Assembly: GCF_000161455.1 (NCBI RefSeq)
Contig: NZ_CM000745.1
Location: forward strand, 3,876,017-3,940,016
Direction of reading: 5' to 3'
DNA length: 64,000 nt
Origin: Bacillus pseudomycoides DSM 12442
Lineage (GTDB): Bacteria; Bacillota; Bacilli; Bacillales; Bacillaceae_G
A program made the translations under genes and the position numbers. Numbering within the stretch: the first letter of the stretch is position 1; each line of letters opens with the position of its first letter. This document shows, one piece after another, positions 1 through 7,612 of this stretch. The notes beneath the pieces are model-generated. The model was not told the DNA's origin. It ran no database searches and saw nothing but the letters and a program-made list of their open reading frames with translations.

Positions 1-1
1 A

Positions 2-487
2 CGTAAAAAGTTAATTGATTACGAAGAAGATGAATGGAATGAAATGATACAAGGGAATTTAACAGCAGTGTTCCGTTTATTAAAACTTGTCGTTCCCATT
101 ATGAGGAAGCAGCATTTTGGTCGCATTATCAATTACGGATTTCAAGGGGCAGATAGTGCACCTGGCTGGATGTACCGTTCTGCATTTGCGGCTGCAAAGG
201 TAGGACTTGTTTCGTTAACGAAAACAATTGCCTATGAAGAAGCGGAATATGGCATTACAGCGAATATGGTTTGTCCAGGAGATATTATTGGTGAAATGAA
301 AGAGGCGACAATTCAGCAGGCGCGTACGATGAAAGACATTAGAACACCAATTGGTAGATCTGGAACAGGTGAAGATATTGCTCGAACAATTTCGTTTCTA
401 TGCGAAGAAGATTCCGATATGATTACAGGCACAATTATAGAAGTAACAGGGGCAGTTGATGTTATTCACCGATATCGACAAAAATAG
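2..487 (+). CDS. SDR-family oxidoreductase, 3' part (start lies outside the window)
   Basis: The reading frame is open from base 2, so the gene begins before the window; about 161 residues are visible. The visible part is the C-terminal half of a short-chain dehydrogenase/reductase: a GRIIN strand, then SAFAAAKVGLVSLTKT, then a PG loop (VCPGDI) and a terminal TGTIIEVTGA strand. In classical SDRs the motif is Y-x-x-x-K; here the Tyr position is Phe (F-A-A-A-K) and the catalytic Ser is not obvious either, so classical activity is doubtful. The N-terminal Rossmann Gly motif is not visible. It resembles FabG/YtkK-type proteins; substrate unknown. A bcr1-like repeat starts directly after the TAG stop. 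Confidence 0.85.
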   Translation, partial: RKKLIDYEEDEWNEMIQGNLTAVFRLLKLVVPIMRKQHFGRIINYGFQGADSAPGWMYRSAFAAAKVGLVSLTKTIAYEEAEYGITANMVCPGDIIGEMKEATIQQARTMKDIRTPIGRSGTGEDIARTISFLCEEDSDMITGTIIEVTGAVDVIHRYRQK

Positions 488-639
488 ATAAAGTGAAACT
501 TCCATCATTGGGGAGCTTTATCCCTCAATGATGGTTAGCCCTCACCAATCGGGCATTTATGGATAGTGTATCCCCCACCTGATTTTGGGGCTTTTTCATC
601 TTGAGAGGGGGATATTACTGTCCGTTAATGCGGGGCAAA
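488..639 (-). repeat. bcr1-like repeat, minus orientation
   Basis: Read on the minus strand this ~152 bp block shows the same order of segments as the copies at 31274 and 34675: CCCGCATTAACGGACAGTA near the start, a CCCCCAC/GTGGGGG inverted segment, GCCCGATTGGTGAGGGCTA, and an end GTTTCACTTTAT. One flank is TTTAT (as ATAAA, 488-492); the other is degenerate (TTTGC). The left edge touches the stop codon of the preceding SDR gene. bcr1 is known as a B. cereus-group mobile repeat with TTTAT ends. Confidence 0.8.
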
Positions 640-665
640 ATCTATCGGAAAACTCGCATTATTTT

Positions 666-719
666 TTGTCAAATATTGAGATATTATGTTAGAATATAAG
701 AGCGTAGAAAGCGCTTTAA
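666..719 (+). promoter_or_regulatory. Putative ald promoter with cre-like box
   Basis: TTGTCA (666-671) and TAGAAT (690-695) are separated by 18 bases and fit a sigma-A promoter. Just downstream, AGAAAGCGCTTTAA (706-719) matches 12 of the 14 positions of the CcpA cre consensus TGWNANCGNTNWCA. The position downstream of the start site would suit repression. Inferred from pattern only. Confidence 0.45.
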
Positions 720-763
720 AAAATGATTCAGGGGTCATTTCATAACTCAAGGGGGAATTAATA

Positions 764-1897
764 ATGCGTATCGGTATTCCAACAGAAATTAAAAACAACG
801 AAAACCGCGTGGCAATGACGCCAGCTGGTGCTGTACATTTAGTACACAATGGTCATGAAATTTTTGTTCAAAAGGGTGCAGGTTTAGGATCTGGCTTTAC
901 AGATGAAGAGTACGTACAAGCTGGAGCAAAACTTGTTGAAACTGCTGAGGAAGCATGGAATCAAGAGATGGTTATGAAGGTAAAAGAGCCAGTAGAAAGC
1001 GAATATGGTTATTTCCACGAAGGTTTAATTTTATTCACATACTTACACTTAGCTCCAGAACCAGAATTAACAAAAGCATTAATTGACAACAAAGTAGTAT
1101 CAATCGCTTATGAAACAGTACAATTAGACAATCGTTCTTTACCACTACTTGCACCGATGAGTGAAGTAGCTGGTCGTATGTCTGCACAAATCGGTGCGCA
1201 ATTCCTTGAGAAAAATAAAGGCGGCAAAGGTATCTTACTTGCAGGCGTTCCAGGGGTAAAACGCGGTAAAGTAACAATTATCGGCGGTGGCCAAGCTGGT
1301 ACAAACGCAGCGAAAATCGCAGTAGGCTTAGGTGCTGACGTAACAATTATCGACTTAAGTGCAGAACGTCTTCGCCAATTAGATGATATTTTTGGCAATC
1401 AAGTCAAAACATTAATGTCTAATCCATATAACATTGCAGAAGCTGTAAAAGAATCTGATCTTGTAATCGGTGCAGTATTAATTCCAGGTGCAAAAGCTCC
1501 AAAACTTGTAACAGAAGAAATGATTAAATCAATGGAGCCAGGTTCTGTTGTAGTAGATATCGCGATTGACCAAGGTGGTATTTTCGAAACAACTGACCGC
1601 ATTACAACTCATGATAACCCAACTTATGAAAAACACGGCGTTGTTCATTATGCAGTTGCAAATATGCCTGGTGCGGTTCCACGTACATCAACTCTTGCAT
1701 TAACAAACGTAACAGTACCATATGCAGTACAAATTGCAAACAAAGGCTACAAACAAGCTTGCCTAGGCAACTCTGCATTATTAAAAGGTATTAATACATT
1801 AGATGGTTATGTAACATTTGAAGCAGTTGCAGAAGCACACGGCTTACAATACGCTGATGCGAAAGAGCTTCTTGAAAAAGCTCCTGCTTTATCATAA
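764..1897 (+). CDS. ald: Alanine dehydrogenase
   Basis: Catalyses NAD-dependent oxidative deamination of L-alanine to pyruvate and ammonia; in Bacillus it supports alanine use and normal sporulation. The 377-residue product has the full family length. It starts MRIGIPTEIKNNENRVAMTP, the conserved AlaDH/PNT N-terminus with the substrate-binding Arg/Lys region. KVTIIGGGQAGTNAA near residue 170 is the NAD-binding Rossmann glycine loop, and H-Y-A-V-A-N-M-P-G-A-V-P-R-T-S-T is the conserved C-terminal block. An AGGGGGAATTA ribosome site precedes the ATG, and a strong terminator follows. Transcribed alone. Confidence 0.97.
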   Translation: MRIGIPTEIKNNENRVAMTPAGAVHLVHNGHEIFVQKGAGLGSGFTDEEYVQAGAKLVETAEEAWNQEMVMKVKEPVESEYGYFHEGLILFTYLHLAPEPELTKALIDNKVVSIAYETVQLDNRSLPLLAPMSEVAGRMSAQIGAQFLEKNKGGKGILLAGVPGVKRGKVTIIGGGQAGTNAAKIAVGLGADVTIIDLSAERLRQLDDIFGNQVKTLMSNPYNIAEAVKESDLVIGAVLIPGAKAPKLVTEEMIKSMEPGSVVVDIAIDQGGIFETTDRITTHDNPTYEKHGVVHYAVANMPGAVPRTSTLALTNVTVPYAVQIANKGYKQACLGNSALLKGINTLDGYVTFEAVAEAHGLQYADAKELLEKAPALS

Positions 1898-1913
1898 TAA
1901 ATATTAGATGAGG

Positions 1914-1940
1914 CCCTCCTTGTGATAAGGAGGGTTTTTT
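1914..1940 (+). terminator. Intrinsic terminator of ald
   Basis: CCCTCCTT / AAGGAGGG stem (1914-1921 with 1927-1934), followed by six T. Confidence 0.9.
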
Positions 1941-2042
1941 GTTTGGAAATTTATCGGAATGGAATTTTTTTCTTGTTAATACGATTCCTCTTATGATAGT
2001 TTGAAATTATATATGTGAGATAGATTTTAGAGAGGGGATAAA

Positions 2043-2477
2043 ATGGGGAGAAAAAGTAGCAAGAAAAAACAAATAAGAAGGCAGAAATATATAAAGAAAA
2101 AGCAGGAAACGAATATATCATTTCAAAAGAAGTTGGTTCTTAGTATAGAGAAAATAGCCAGATATATTAGTATGGTCATTTATGTAATCGTATGCTTTTT
2201 TGTGTTAGGTGTATTTTATCAGATAGAGATAAGACCTGAATTTTTGGAAGACATCTTACAGGGCATTGCTTTTTTGGTACCATTCGGTATGTTTTTTGTA
2301 GTGTTTGATAAAGTATGGCCAAGCCGTGAAAGTGAAAAAGATAAGAAAAGAAAGCGGAAAAGGAAACGCTCTTCCTATTCCTCCAGCTCATCAAGTGGAT
2401 TTGTAAATTACAGCGATAACGATTGTAGTAGTGCAAGTGATAGTGGGGGTGGAGATTGCGGAGGTGGTGGGGATTAA
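2043..2477 (+). CDS. Uncharacterised membrane protein with Lys/Arg, Ser and Gly-rich tail
   Basis: I do not recognise a family. The 144-residue product starts with a very basic stretch (about residues 3-30, many Lys and Arg). Two hydrophobic segments follow (about 42-62 and 75-95), consistent with two membrane helices. The tail is low-complexity: a KRKRKRKR run, a Ser-rich run, then acidic/Ser and a GGGDCGGGGD end. Such Gly-rich ends occur on several small Bacillus membrane proteins, but function is unknown. GAGAGGGGATAAA gives a ribosome site just before the ATG. The next gene, also with a predicted membrane helix, lies 119 bp downstream. Confidence 0.75.
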   Translation: MGRKSSKKKQIRRQKYIKKKQETNISFQKKLVLSIEKIARYISMVIYVIVCFFVLGVFYQIEIRPEFLEDILQGIAFLVPFGMFFVVFDKVWPSRESEKDKKRKRKRKRSSYSSSSSSGFVNYSDNDCSSASDSGGGDCGGGGD

Positions 2478-2596
2478 AACTGAAAGTAATTTACTTTGAA
2501 ATGTTTTATTTTTCAGAATGATGAAAGGCAAAAATAGATTTGGAAAAAACGAGATCATTAGAATGGAATAGAACGTCGCGAAAAGGGTGCATAGCA

Positions 2597-2815
2597 ATGA
2601 ACTTAGCAAAAGAGTCAGAAGAAAAAGTACAAGAGAACAGTGAACTGAATGAAATGAAAGAAGCAATTGTTAAATTAGAACAAAGTGTACAAGAGTTAAA
2701 AGAAGAAGTAAAAAAGGTAAGGAAGAAAAAGCAGGAAAAAGATATTGATTTTGGAACAATCGGCTTTTGGGTTTGTATGATGATTATTGCACTTGGATGG
2801 TTTTGGGGAAAATAA
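2597..2815 (+). CDS. Small coiled-coil protein with C-terminal membrane anchor
   Basis: No family recognised. From the ATG at 2597 the product is 72 residues: a Glu/Lys-rich segment with heptad-like leucine/valine spacing (about residues 5-50, likely coiled coil), then one hydrophobic segment near the C-terminus (FGTIGFWVCMMIIALGWFW). This gives a tail-anchored topology. A longer reading from TTG at 2540 adds 19 residues, but the AAAGGG site nine or so bases before 2597 favours the shorter form. It sits between the Ser/Gly-rich membrane protein and the cupin gene. Confidence 0.65.
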   Translation: MNLAKESEEKVQENSELNEMKEAIVKLEQSVQELKEEVKKVRKKKQEKDIDFGTIGFWVCMMIIALGWFWGK

Positions 2816-2841
2816 TAAATCACTAGGGGATGAGGAGAACA

Positions 2842-3174
2842 ATGGAGAAAGTGAATCTTTTAGAACTCACAAAAGATATTACAGAAAGGCACAAAAATTT
2901 TGTTGTATCGAATGTGAATAGTCATTGTTTACGAATTGCTGTGTTTACGGGGGAATATGATTGGCATCTTCACTCGAACTCGGATGAATTATTTATAGTA
3001 CTCGAGGGAGAATTACTTATCGATTTTCAAGATAAGGATACAGCTGTATTAAAACCAAACGATTCTATTTTAATTCCAGCCGGTACCGTTCACCGAACAA
3101 GGGCACTACAGCGCACTGTTAATCTTTGCTTCGAAAACTTAGATGCGGATACCGTTATTGTGGAGAACGTATGA
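2842..3174 (+). CDS. Cupin-domain protein
   Basis: A small single-domain cupin of 110 residues. The two cupin boxes are visible: W-H-L-H-S-N-S-D-E-L-F-I-V-L-E-G (about residues 41-56) and P-A-G-T-V-H-R-T (about 80-87). Together they supply the usual His/His/Glu and His metal ligands. Substrate unknown; cupins of this kind range from dioxygenases and isomerases to simple sensors. GAGGAG five bases before the ATG at 2842 decides the start over an earlier in-frame ATG at 2830. The stop overlaps the next gene's start (ATGA), so the cupin and the acetyltransferase are translationally coupled and probably act together. Confidence 0.85.
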   Translation: MEKVNLLELTKDITERHKNFVVSNVNSHCLRIAVFTGEYDWHLHSNSDELFIVLEGELLIDFQDKDTAVLKPNDSILIPAGTVHRTRALQRTVNLCFENLDADTVIVENV

Positions 3175-3965
3175 GAAAGTTAGCGTTAGCAGAATATCAT
3201 ACGATTCTTCCAGTTTTAGAAGATAACAAACAGACATCTACTTTTGCTTATGCAGTATGTGATCGAATAATAGATGGTGAGATTTTTGTAAATGAGAGAT
3301 TAACAACAGGAATGATTGCGACTGCTAATGGCATTTACTATCTGTTTGGAGATACACATGATCAGGAATTTCAACACACTTTGTTTTCTTATATTGAAAA
3401 TGATGTTTTAACAACGGAGAAGCGATTCACATTATTTGTTTCTAGCATAGAGTGGGAAAGCATTATTGAAAATCATTTCAAGGATTCTTTTAGAAAAATC
3501 CCTCGAAAAAAATTTCTATTTCAGAGAGATATCTTTGAAGATAGAAAAAGAGAATTAGAAGATTCTACATACAAAGTTAAGCGGATTGATAAAAACATAA
3601 TCGAAAAAAGTACTGAATTTACGGAACAGTATTATACAGAATATTGGGGATCAAAAGAAGTGTTTTTGAAGCGTGGTTTTGGATTTTGTATTGTACAAGA
3701 TCAAAAGGTAGTGGCTGAATGTGTCTCAATTTTTAGAAGTAATGGTTTTGCTGAAATTGATATCGCAACAGATCCAGACTATCAAGGAAAAGGGCTCGCT
3801 CGATTAGTCGCAACTTATTTCATAGAACATTGTATACAAAATAGTATTACGCCGTGCTGGGATTGTAATGTGGATAATATACCCTCACAAAGACTTGCTA
3901 GTAAACTAGGTTTTGACCATCCAATGGAATATGTTTTATATGTACGTAAGAAAGTAGAGGGATAA
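3171..3965 (+). CDS. GNAT-family N-acetyltransferase
   Basis: A 264-residue protein whose C-terminal third is a GNAT fold: A-E-I-D-I-A-T-D-P-D-Y-Q-G-K-G-L-A carries the acetyl-CoA pyrophosphate-binding Q/R-x-x-G-x-G/A motif (QGKGLA), and D-C-N-V-D-N-I-P-S-Q-R-L-A-S-K-L-G-F is the conserved last helix with Asn and the 'A..LGF' signature. The N-terminal ~130 residues are poorly conserved, as in the two-lobed GNAT group that includes the zwittermicin-resistance enzyme family. Substrate not predictable. Start is the ATG overlapping the cupin stop. The DUF6176-like gene follows after 3 bases, so the three genes form an operon. Confidence 0.85.
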   Translation: MRKLALAEYHTILPVLEDNKQTSTFAYAVCDRIIDGEIFVNERLTTGMIATANGIYYLFGDTHDQEFQHTLFSYIENDVLTTEKRFTLFVSSIEWESIIENHFKDSFRKIPRKKFLFQRDIFEDRKRELEDSTYKVKRIDKNIIEKSTEFTEQYYTEYWGSKEVFLKRGFGFCIVQDQKVVAECVSIFRSNGFAEIDIATDPDYQGKGLARLVATYFIEHCIQNSITPCWDCNVDNIPSQRLASKLGFDHPMEYVLYVRKKVEG

Positions 3966-3968
3966 AAC

Positions 3969-4313
3969 ATGAATGTCGAATTAACAAGATTCAAAGTGAA
4001 GCCAGGGAAAAGTCACCGTGTTGATGAATGGATGAAGATGCTAAATGATCATATGAAAGAAGTGTTATTGACATTAAACGACGAGAAAATGTATGTAGAG
4101 ACAATTTTCCGGGAAATAAGAGATGGAGAAGAATATTTGTATTGGTATTCTGTCCAAGGAGAAGGCGGGATAGCTATCGAAGCTTCTCGGCACGAAGTTG
4201 ATAAAAAGCATTTGGAATTTTGGTATGAATGTATTGATGAGGAAGCACCTGCTGACCATATGAAAACAGAAGTTGTCATGATTCAAGATGTTGTCAAAGA
4301 TGCGATGAAATAA
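3969..4313 (+). CDS. DUF6176-like protein
   Basis: A soluble 114-residue protein. The pattern F-K-V-K-P-G-K near the N-terminus, a central L-Y-W-Y-S-V-Q-G strand and a late H-L-E-F-W-Y-E-C segment fit the DUF6176 family, which looks like a ferredoxin-like dimeric alpha-beta barrel. This assignment is from memory of the family's appearance. No catalytic residues are evident. It is the third gene of the cupin-GNAT operon (3-base gap), so a shared pathway is plausible, but none is known to me. Confidence 0.75.
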   Translation: MNVELTRFKVKPGKSHRVDEWMKMLNDHMKEVLLTLNDEKMYVETIFREIRDGEEYLYWYSVQGEGGIAIEASRHEVDKKHLEFWYECIDEEAPADHMKTEVVMIQDVVKDAMK

Positions 4314-4446
4314 TAAAATAGTATTCTTTGTATATACGAAAAAGCACACCAGAATAGATGGGCTTTTTTATTTGTGAAAAATTTTCAGCAGAAACTTGTA
4401 TACATTTCAAGCTCTCAAACGTTGAGTATATAGGAAGGAGAGCAGA

Positions 4447-4625
4447 ATGAGTCATGAAACGTTTGAATCATTATTAATAGAAAAGTCAATATAAAGAATA
4501 TCTCACCTCGAGATTTACCGATCTACGGCGTAGTCGTAACAGGAAAAACAGAGGATTTAAAAGATTTACAAAGTTCACCGTATATAAAAGCGGCTGTAAG
4601 AGGTGTAACAGTTGAGAAATATTGA
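4447..4625 (+). pseudogene. Remnant of an anti-sigma-factor-like gene (C-terminal domain), frameshifted and internally deleted
   Basis: A good ribosome site (GGAAGGAG) precedes ATG at 4447, but this frame ends after 15 codons (MSHETFESLLIEKSI). In another frame 4485-4625 encodes a clean C-terminus: N-I-S-P-R-D-L-P-I-Y-G-V-V-V-T-G-K-T-E-D-L, then P-Y-I-K-A-A-V-R-G-V-T-V-E-K-Y and stop. That pattern is typical of the C-terminal domain of Bacillus ECF anti-sigma factors (Sigma_reg_C type). The rest of the protein and any sigma gene are missing, so this is a decayed relic. Confidence 0.65.
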
Positions 4626-4689
4626 TTACGAAACATTAATTAGAATAATCTGAAAATTTATGGTATAATATGGAGAAAAGGGGGCCTAT

Positions 4690-4896
4690 ATGAAGCAAAT
4701 ACATGGAGCAATCTACATCTACATAACAATGTTTTTCATTGGAGCGTCTTATGGTTTAGGGCATTTATACTCGCACCCGATTTTAACTTTTTTGAGCGGG
4801 ACATGTATGGCCATTGCGATTTGTATACACTTTTTCTCAGTTTGGATTGTAAAGTTTCAACTAAATATTAGTGAGATGGAAGAAGGCACTTTTTAA
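4690..4896 (+). CDS. Small two-helix membrane protein
   Basis: 68 residues with two hydrophobic segments (about 6-27 and 30-54) joined by a short turn (YSHP), and an acidic tail EMEEG. Family not recognised. AAAAGGGGG lies seven bases before the ATG, and TATAAT appears about 20 bases further upstream. The stop codon is embedded in the terminator hairpin that follows, and the next gene converges from the other side. Confidence 0.7.
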   Translation: MKQIHGAIYIYITMFFIGASYGLGHLYSHPILTFLSGTCMAIAICIHFFSVWIVKFQLNISEMEEGTF

Positions 4897-4911
4897 GTAG
4901 CCTTCTTTTTT
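4880..4911. terminator. Bidirectional terminator between the two-helix protein and the DUF2785 gene
   Basis: AGAAGGC / GCCTTCT stem with an A/T-rich loop; T-run on the plus strand, A-rich flank on the other side. Overlaps the end of the plus-strand gene and the 3' end of the minus-strand gene. Confidence 0.75.
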
Positions 4912-5743
4912 AGTAGTATCTGTTTAACTCTTTTAATAATATTTCAATTTGTTTCTCCGCTTCTTCACACATGGATAAGGTTCTTAATCTAAAGAATAGG
5001 CTTCGTAAGAATGATTTTACATTTCCATACAACGTTTCATAAGACACGATAGATAATTCTGCTTTTTGAATTTGCATTTGATTAACTAAGGAATGTAAGG
5101 CTGCAATGAGTTCTTTTTCATCTAAACCATTTTTCAGCATGGCAATGATAGGAGTGATAATTCGCTCATCTTCTTCGTACTTGTAATACATTGTATGCAC
5201 ATTTATCTTTTCTAACAAGGTTTGTAGTATTTCAGGATAATGGAAGACTTCAAGTTTCGGGTTTATAACAAGTTCATCGAATGTATCTGAGACGTGAGCG
5301 ATGCTGTGAGCCCAACCTCGGTCGTTAACATATCCGCGAAAATCATGTTCTTGGTTCATATATAAAATTAATTTGTCTTTCACATCTAATATGTCAGACG
5401 GTGATAAGAAGTTATGTTTTGTATCGGCGTTTATGATTAAAGCAATTAATAGTGCTGTAAATGATCGGGTGAACACAGCATCTTTATCTTCTGTAGTGAT
5501 TTTATAAAATAAATATTGTTCGCTTATACTTTGTGATAATAAGTGCTGTAATTGAGTTTGTGTAATATGGTCATTTATGATGAGGTGCCAAAAGGTCGTA
5601 CAGATTAATTTGTCTCGTAAATAGCCGTCTGGTGTGCCGATATGTTGGAGCATTTTTGAACTTAAATCATGAATGTCTATCGTGGAATCTATGGCGTATT
5701 GGTTAGCTTTTATTTCTTCTAATTGTTTTTGAAGTTGTTGCAT
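4910..5743 (-). CDS. DUF2785-domain protein
   Basis: A soluble, mainly helical protein of 277 residues. The block F-R-G-Y-V-N-D-R-G-W-A-H-S-I-A-H-V-S-D (about residues 136-154) is the hallmark of DUF2785 proteins, with conserved Arg, Trp and two His that look like a binding or catalytic site. Function is not established; some B. cereus-group annotations list these as hypothetical. A GGGGAGATT site precedes the ATG on the minus strand. It is flanked by convergent genes and appears monocistronic. Confidence 0.85.
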   Translation of the reverse strand: MQQLQKQLEEIKANQYAIDSTIDIHDLSSKMLQHIGTPDGYLRDKLICTTFWHLIINDHITQTQLQHLLSQSISEQYLFYKITTEDKDAVFTRSFTALLIALIINADTKHNFLSPSDILDVKDKLILYMNQEHDFRGYVNDRGWAHSIAHVSDTFDELVINPKLEVFHYPEILQTLLEKINVHTMYYKYEEDERIITPIIAMLKNGLDEKELIAALHSLVNQMQIQKAELSIVSYETLYGNVKSFLRSLFFRLRTLSMCEEAEKQIEILLKELNRYY

Positions 5744-5933
5744 GTAATCTCCCCTTTTTATTTAGAAAATTCTGTATTTAAATATTATGATAGAAACGGA
5801 GAATATACAAGAAATAAATGCCTTTCTTCAACAAATCAATCATTTATTGAGGATTTCAAAAAAACGATTAGAGACGAACAAAAAATGTTAGAAATAGGAT
5901 TGATTAATGAGGTTTCTATAATGGAGGCATGAA

Positions 5934-6338
5934 ATGAAGAGAAACACATGGATGTTGTGTGTGTATGTTTTATTTACCGTTTCTTTCGTGATATTAACAG
6001 CATGTACACGTAATGAGCAAGCTGAGAATGAGCCGGTGAATATACAACAACAAACAGAAAAAGGTGTTATGGAAGGATACGTTATAGTGAAAAATACAAC
6101 TGTATATTTCATTAGTAACAAAAAGTTCAAAACGAAAAAAGGGTTGCAGGAGTATGTGGAGCTACAACAACATTTGGATACCCCAGCGGACACGATTCTA
6201 CATTTTGGTGATAAAAATGCATATAAACAGTTGAAATCAGGATATAAAATAAAAGTATGGTTTTCTAAGATACTTGAAAGTTACCCAGGGAAAATGACTG
6301 TTAATCAGTTTGAAATCGTAGAGAAAAATGGTATTTAA
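5934..6338 (+). CDS. DUF3221-like lipoprotein
   Basis: 134 residues with a lipoprotein signal peptide: positive MKR start, hydrophobic core, and L-T-A-C lipobox with Cys near residue 24. It is therefore predicted to be lipid-anchored on the outer face of the membrane. The mature part is a small beta-rich domain (G-Y-V-I-V-K-N-T-T-V-Y-F-I ... G-Y-K-I-K-V-W-F) matching the look of DUF3221 proteins. Role unknown. It ends at a bidirectional terminator shared with the converging Xaa-Pro peptidase gene. Confidence 0.8.
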   Translation: MKRNTWMLCVYVLFTVSFVILTACTRNEQAENEPVNIQQQTEKGVMEGYVIVKNTTVYFISNKKFKTKKGLQEYVELQQHLDTPADTILHFGDKNAYKQLKSGYKIKVWFSKILESYPGKMTVNQFEIVEKNGI

Positions 6339-6366
6339 AAAAGGTAGCGTATTCGCTACCTTTTTT
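6337..6366. terminator. Bidirectional terminator
   Basis: AAGGTAGCG / CGCTACCTT stem flanked by A-run and T-run, so it can serve both converging genes. Confidence 0.9.
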
Positions 6367-6367
6367 C

Positions 6368-7465
6368 TTATTTTACAAACTGTAATTCTTTTGGGAATTT
6401 CGTTAAAATTTCTGATCCGTCTTTCGTGATGTAGATATCATCTTCAATACGAACGCCACCTACGTTTGGTACGTAAATACCTGGTTCGATTGTGAAGACC
6501 ATGCCTTCTTTTAATAGAGACTCGTTTCCTTCTTTTATATCTGGATATTCGTGTACGCTAATGCCAAGTCCATGACCAAGACGGTGCGGGAAGAATTCTC
6601 CGTAACCTGCATCTGCGATAACAGAGCGAGCAGCATTGTCAATTTCGCCAAGTGTAACGCCTGGTTTACAAGCTTCAACCGCTTGTAATTGTCCTGCTAG
6701 TACAGTGTTGTAAATACGTGTTTGTTCTTCTGAAAGATCGCCAAATGCGACTGTACGTGTAATGTCAGAGCAATAACCGTCAATGATTACACCTAAGTCA
6801 AATAGTACGAAGTCACCGCGCTTCATTTTGTTTCCGCCTGGGATACCGTGTGGCAAGGCAGAGTTTGCACCTGTTAATACCATTGTGTCAAAGGACATTT
6901 TATGTATACCTTTTTTCTTCATTTCATGTTCGATGATTGCTAACACTTCTAATTCGCTGCGATTTTCTTCAATTGCATTTACACCGATTTCAACAGCATA
7001 GTCTGCCATGTGGGCTGCTTGACGCAAAATAGAAAGTTCTTTTTCGTCTTTAATTAAACGAAGTTCGCGTACTTTTTCTTCAGCGGATTTGAAAGATGCT
7101 TTCGGGAATAATTTTGTTAATTCTTCATAGCGCTCTACATTTAAATGTTCTTTTTCAATTGCCACTGCATTTACATCAATGCCGCGATCTGCGATTGCTT
7201 TTGCAATCATATCCCATGGTTTGTCTGTATCAGTAAATCCGATAATTTCATGTGCCCAGCCAGCGTTTCTAGCTTGACCTTCTTCCATTTTAGGACAAAT
7301 TAAAATTGGTTCTTTTTCTTGGAATACAAATAGACCGAGTAGTCTTTCGTGTGGTTCGCAATGGAAGTTTGTCATATAGAAGACGTTTGGTGTAGAAGTT
7401 AAAAATGCAGCTTCCACGTTCTGTTCTTGTAGCCATTGCATTAAGTTTTCTAATCTAGTATTCAT
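6368..7465 (-). CDS. Xaa-Pro peptidase, M24 family
   Basis: A cytoplasmic metallopeptidase of 365 residues that removes N-terminal residues next to proline. The N-terminal ~130 residues are a creatinase/prolidase-N domain. The M24 pita-bread domain follows with all five metal ligands: Asp in FDLGVIIDGYCSD and the second Asp in D-I-T-R-T, His in H-R-L-G-H-G-L-G, Glu in I-E-P-G-I-Y and Glu in V-R-I-E-D-D. Length is normal for the Bacillus PepQ/YqhT-type enzymes. AGGTGCGAATT precedes the ATG. It is divergent from ytkL with about 150 bp between. Confidence 0.92.
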   Translation of the reverse strand: MNTRLENLMQWLQEQNVEAAFLTSTPNVFYMTNFHCEPHERLLGLFVFQEKEPILICPKMEEGQARNAGWAHEIIGFTDTDKPWDMIAKAIADRGIDVNAVAIEKEHLNVERYEELTKLFPKASFKSAEEKVRELRLIKDEKELSILRQAAHMADYAVEIGVNAIEENRSELEVLAIIEHEMKKKGIHKMSFDTMVLTGANSALPHGIPGGNKMKRGDFVLFDLGVIIDGYCSDITRTVAFGDLSEEQTRIYNTVLAGQLQAVEACKPGVTLGEIDNAARSVIADAGYGEFFPHRLGHGLGISVHEYPDIKEGNESLLKEGMVFTIEPGIYVPNVGGVRIEDDIYITKDGSEILTKFPKELQFVK

Positions 7466-7612
7466 AAATTCGCACCTCCGAGATTTTAATTACATATATA
7501 ACTTTACATCGGATGAAAGTGTTATGACAAGCAAATCGCTGTTTGAAAAGACAGGAAATTGTGAAATCATGTAGAATAGAAGGTGTGAATGTGAATAAGG
7601 AGGAATGTAACA

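Noticed and set aside
1035..1602. Minus-strand frames of 67-96 codons within ald
   Set aside because: Antisense shadows of a well-conserved coding gene; no ribosome sites and no sensible protein features.
4335..4375. Terminator after the DUF6176-like gene
   Set aside because: AAAAGC/GCTTTT pairing is short and interrupted; too weak to call with confidence.
5723..5932. 69-codon plus-strand frame between the DUF2785 and DUF3221 genes
   Set aside because: It starts inside the neighbouring gene's 5' end, has no ribosome site at its start, and shows no recognisable domain; the DUF3221 gene begins right after it and has its own start.
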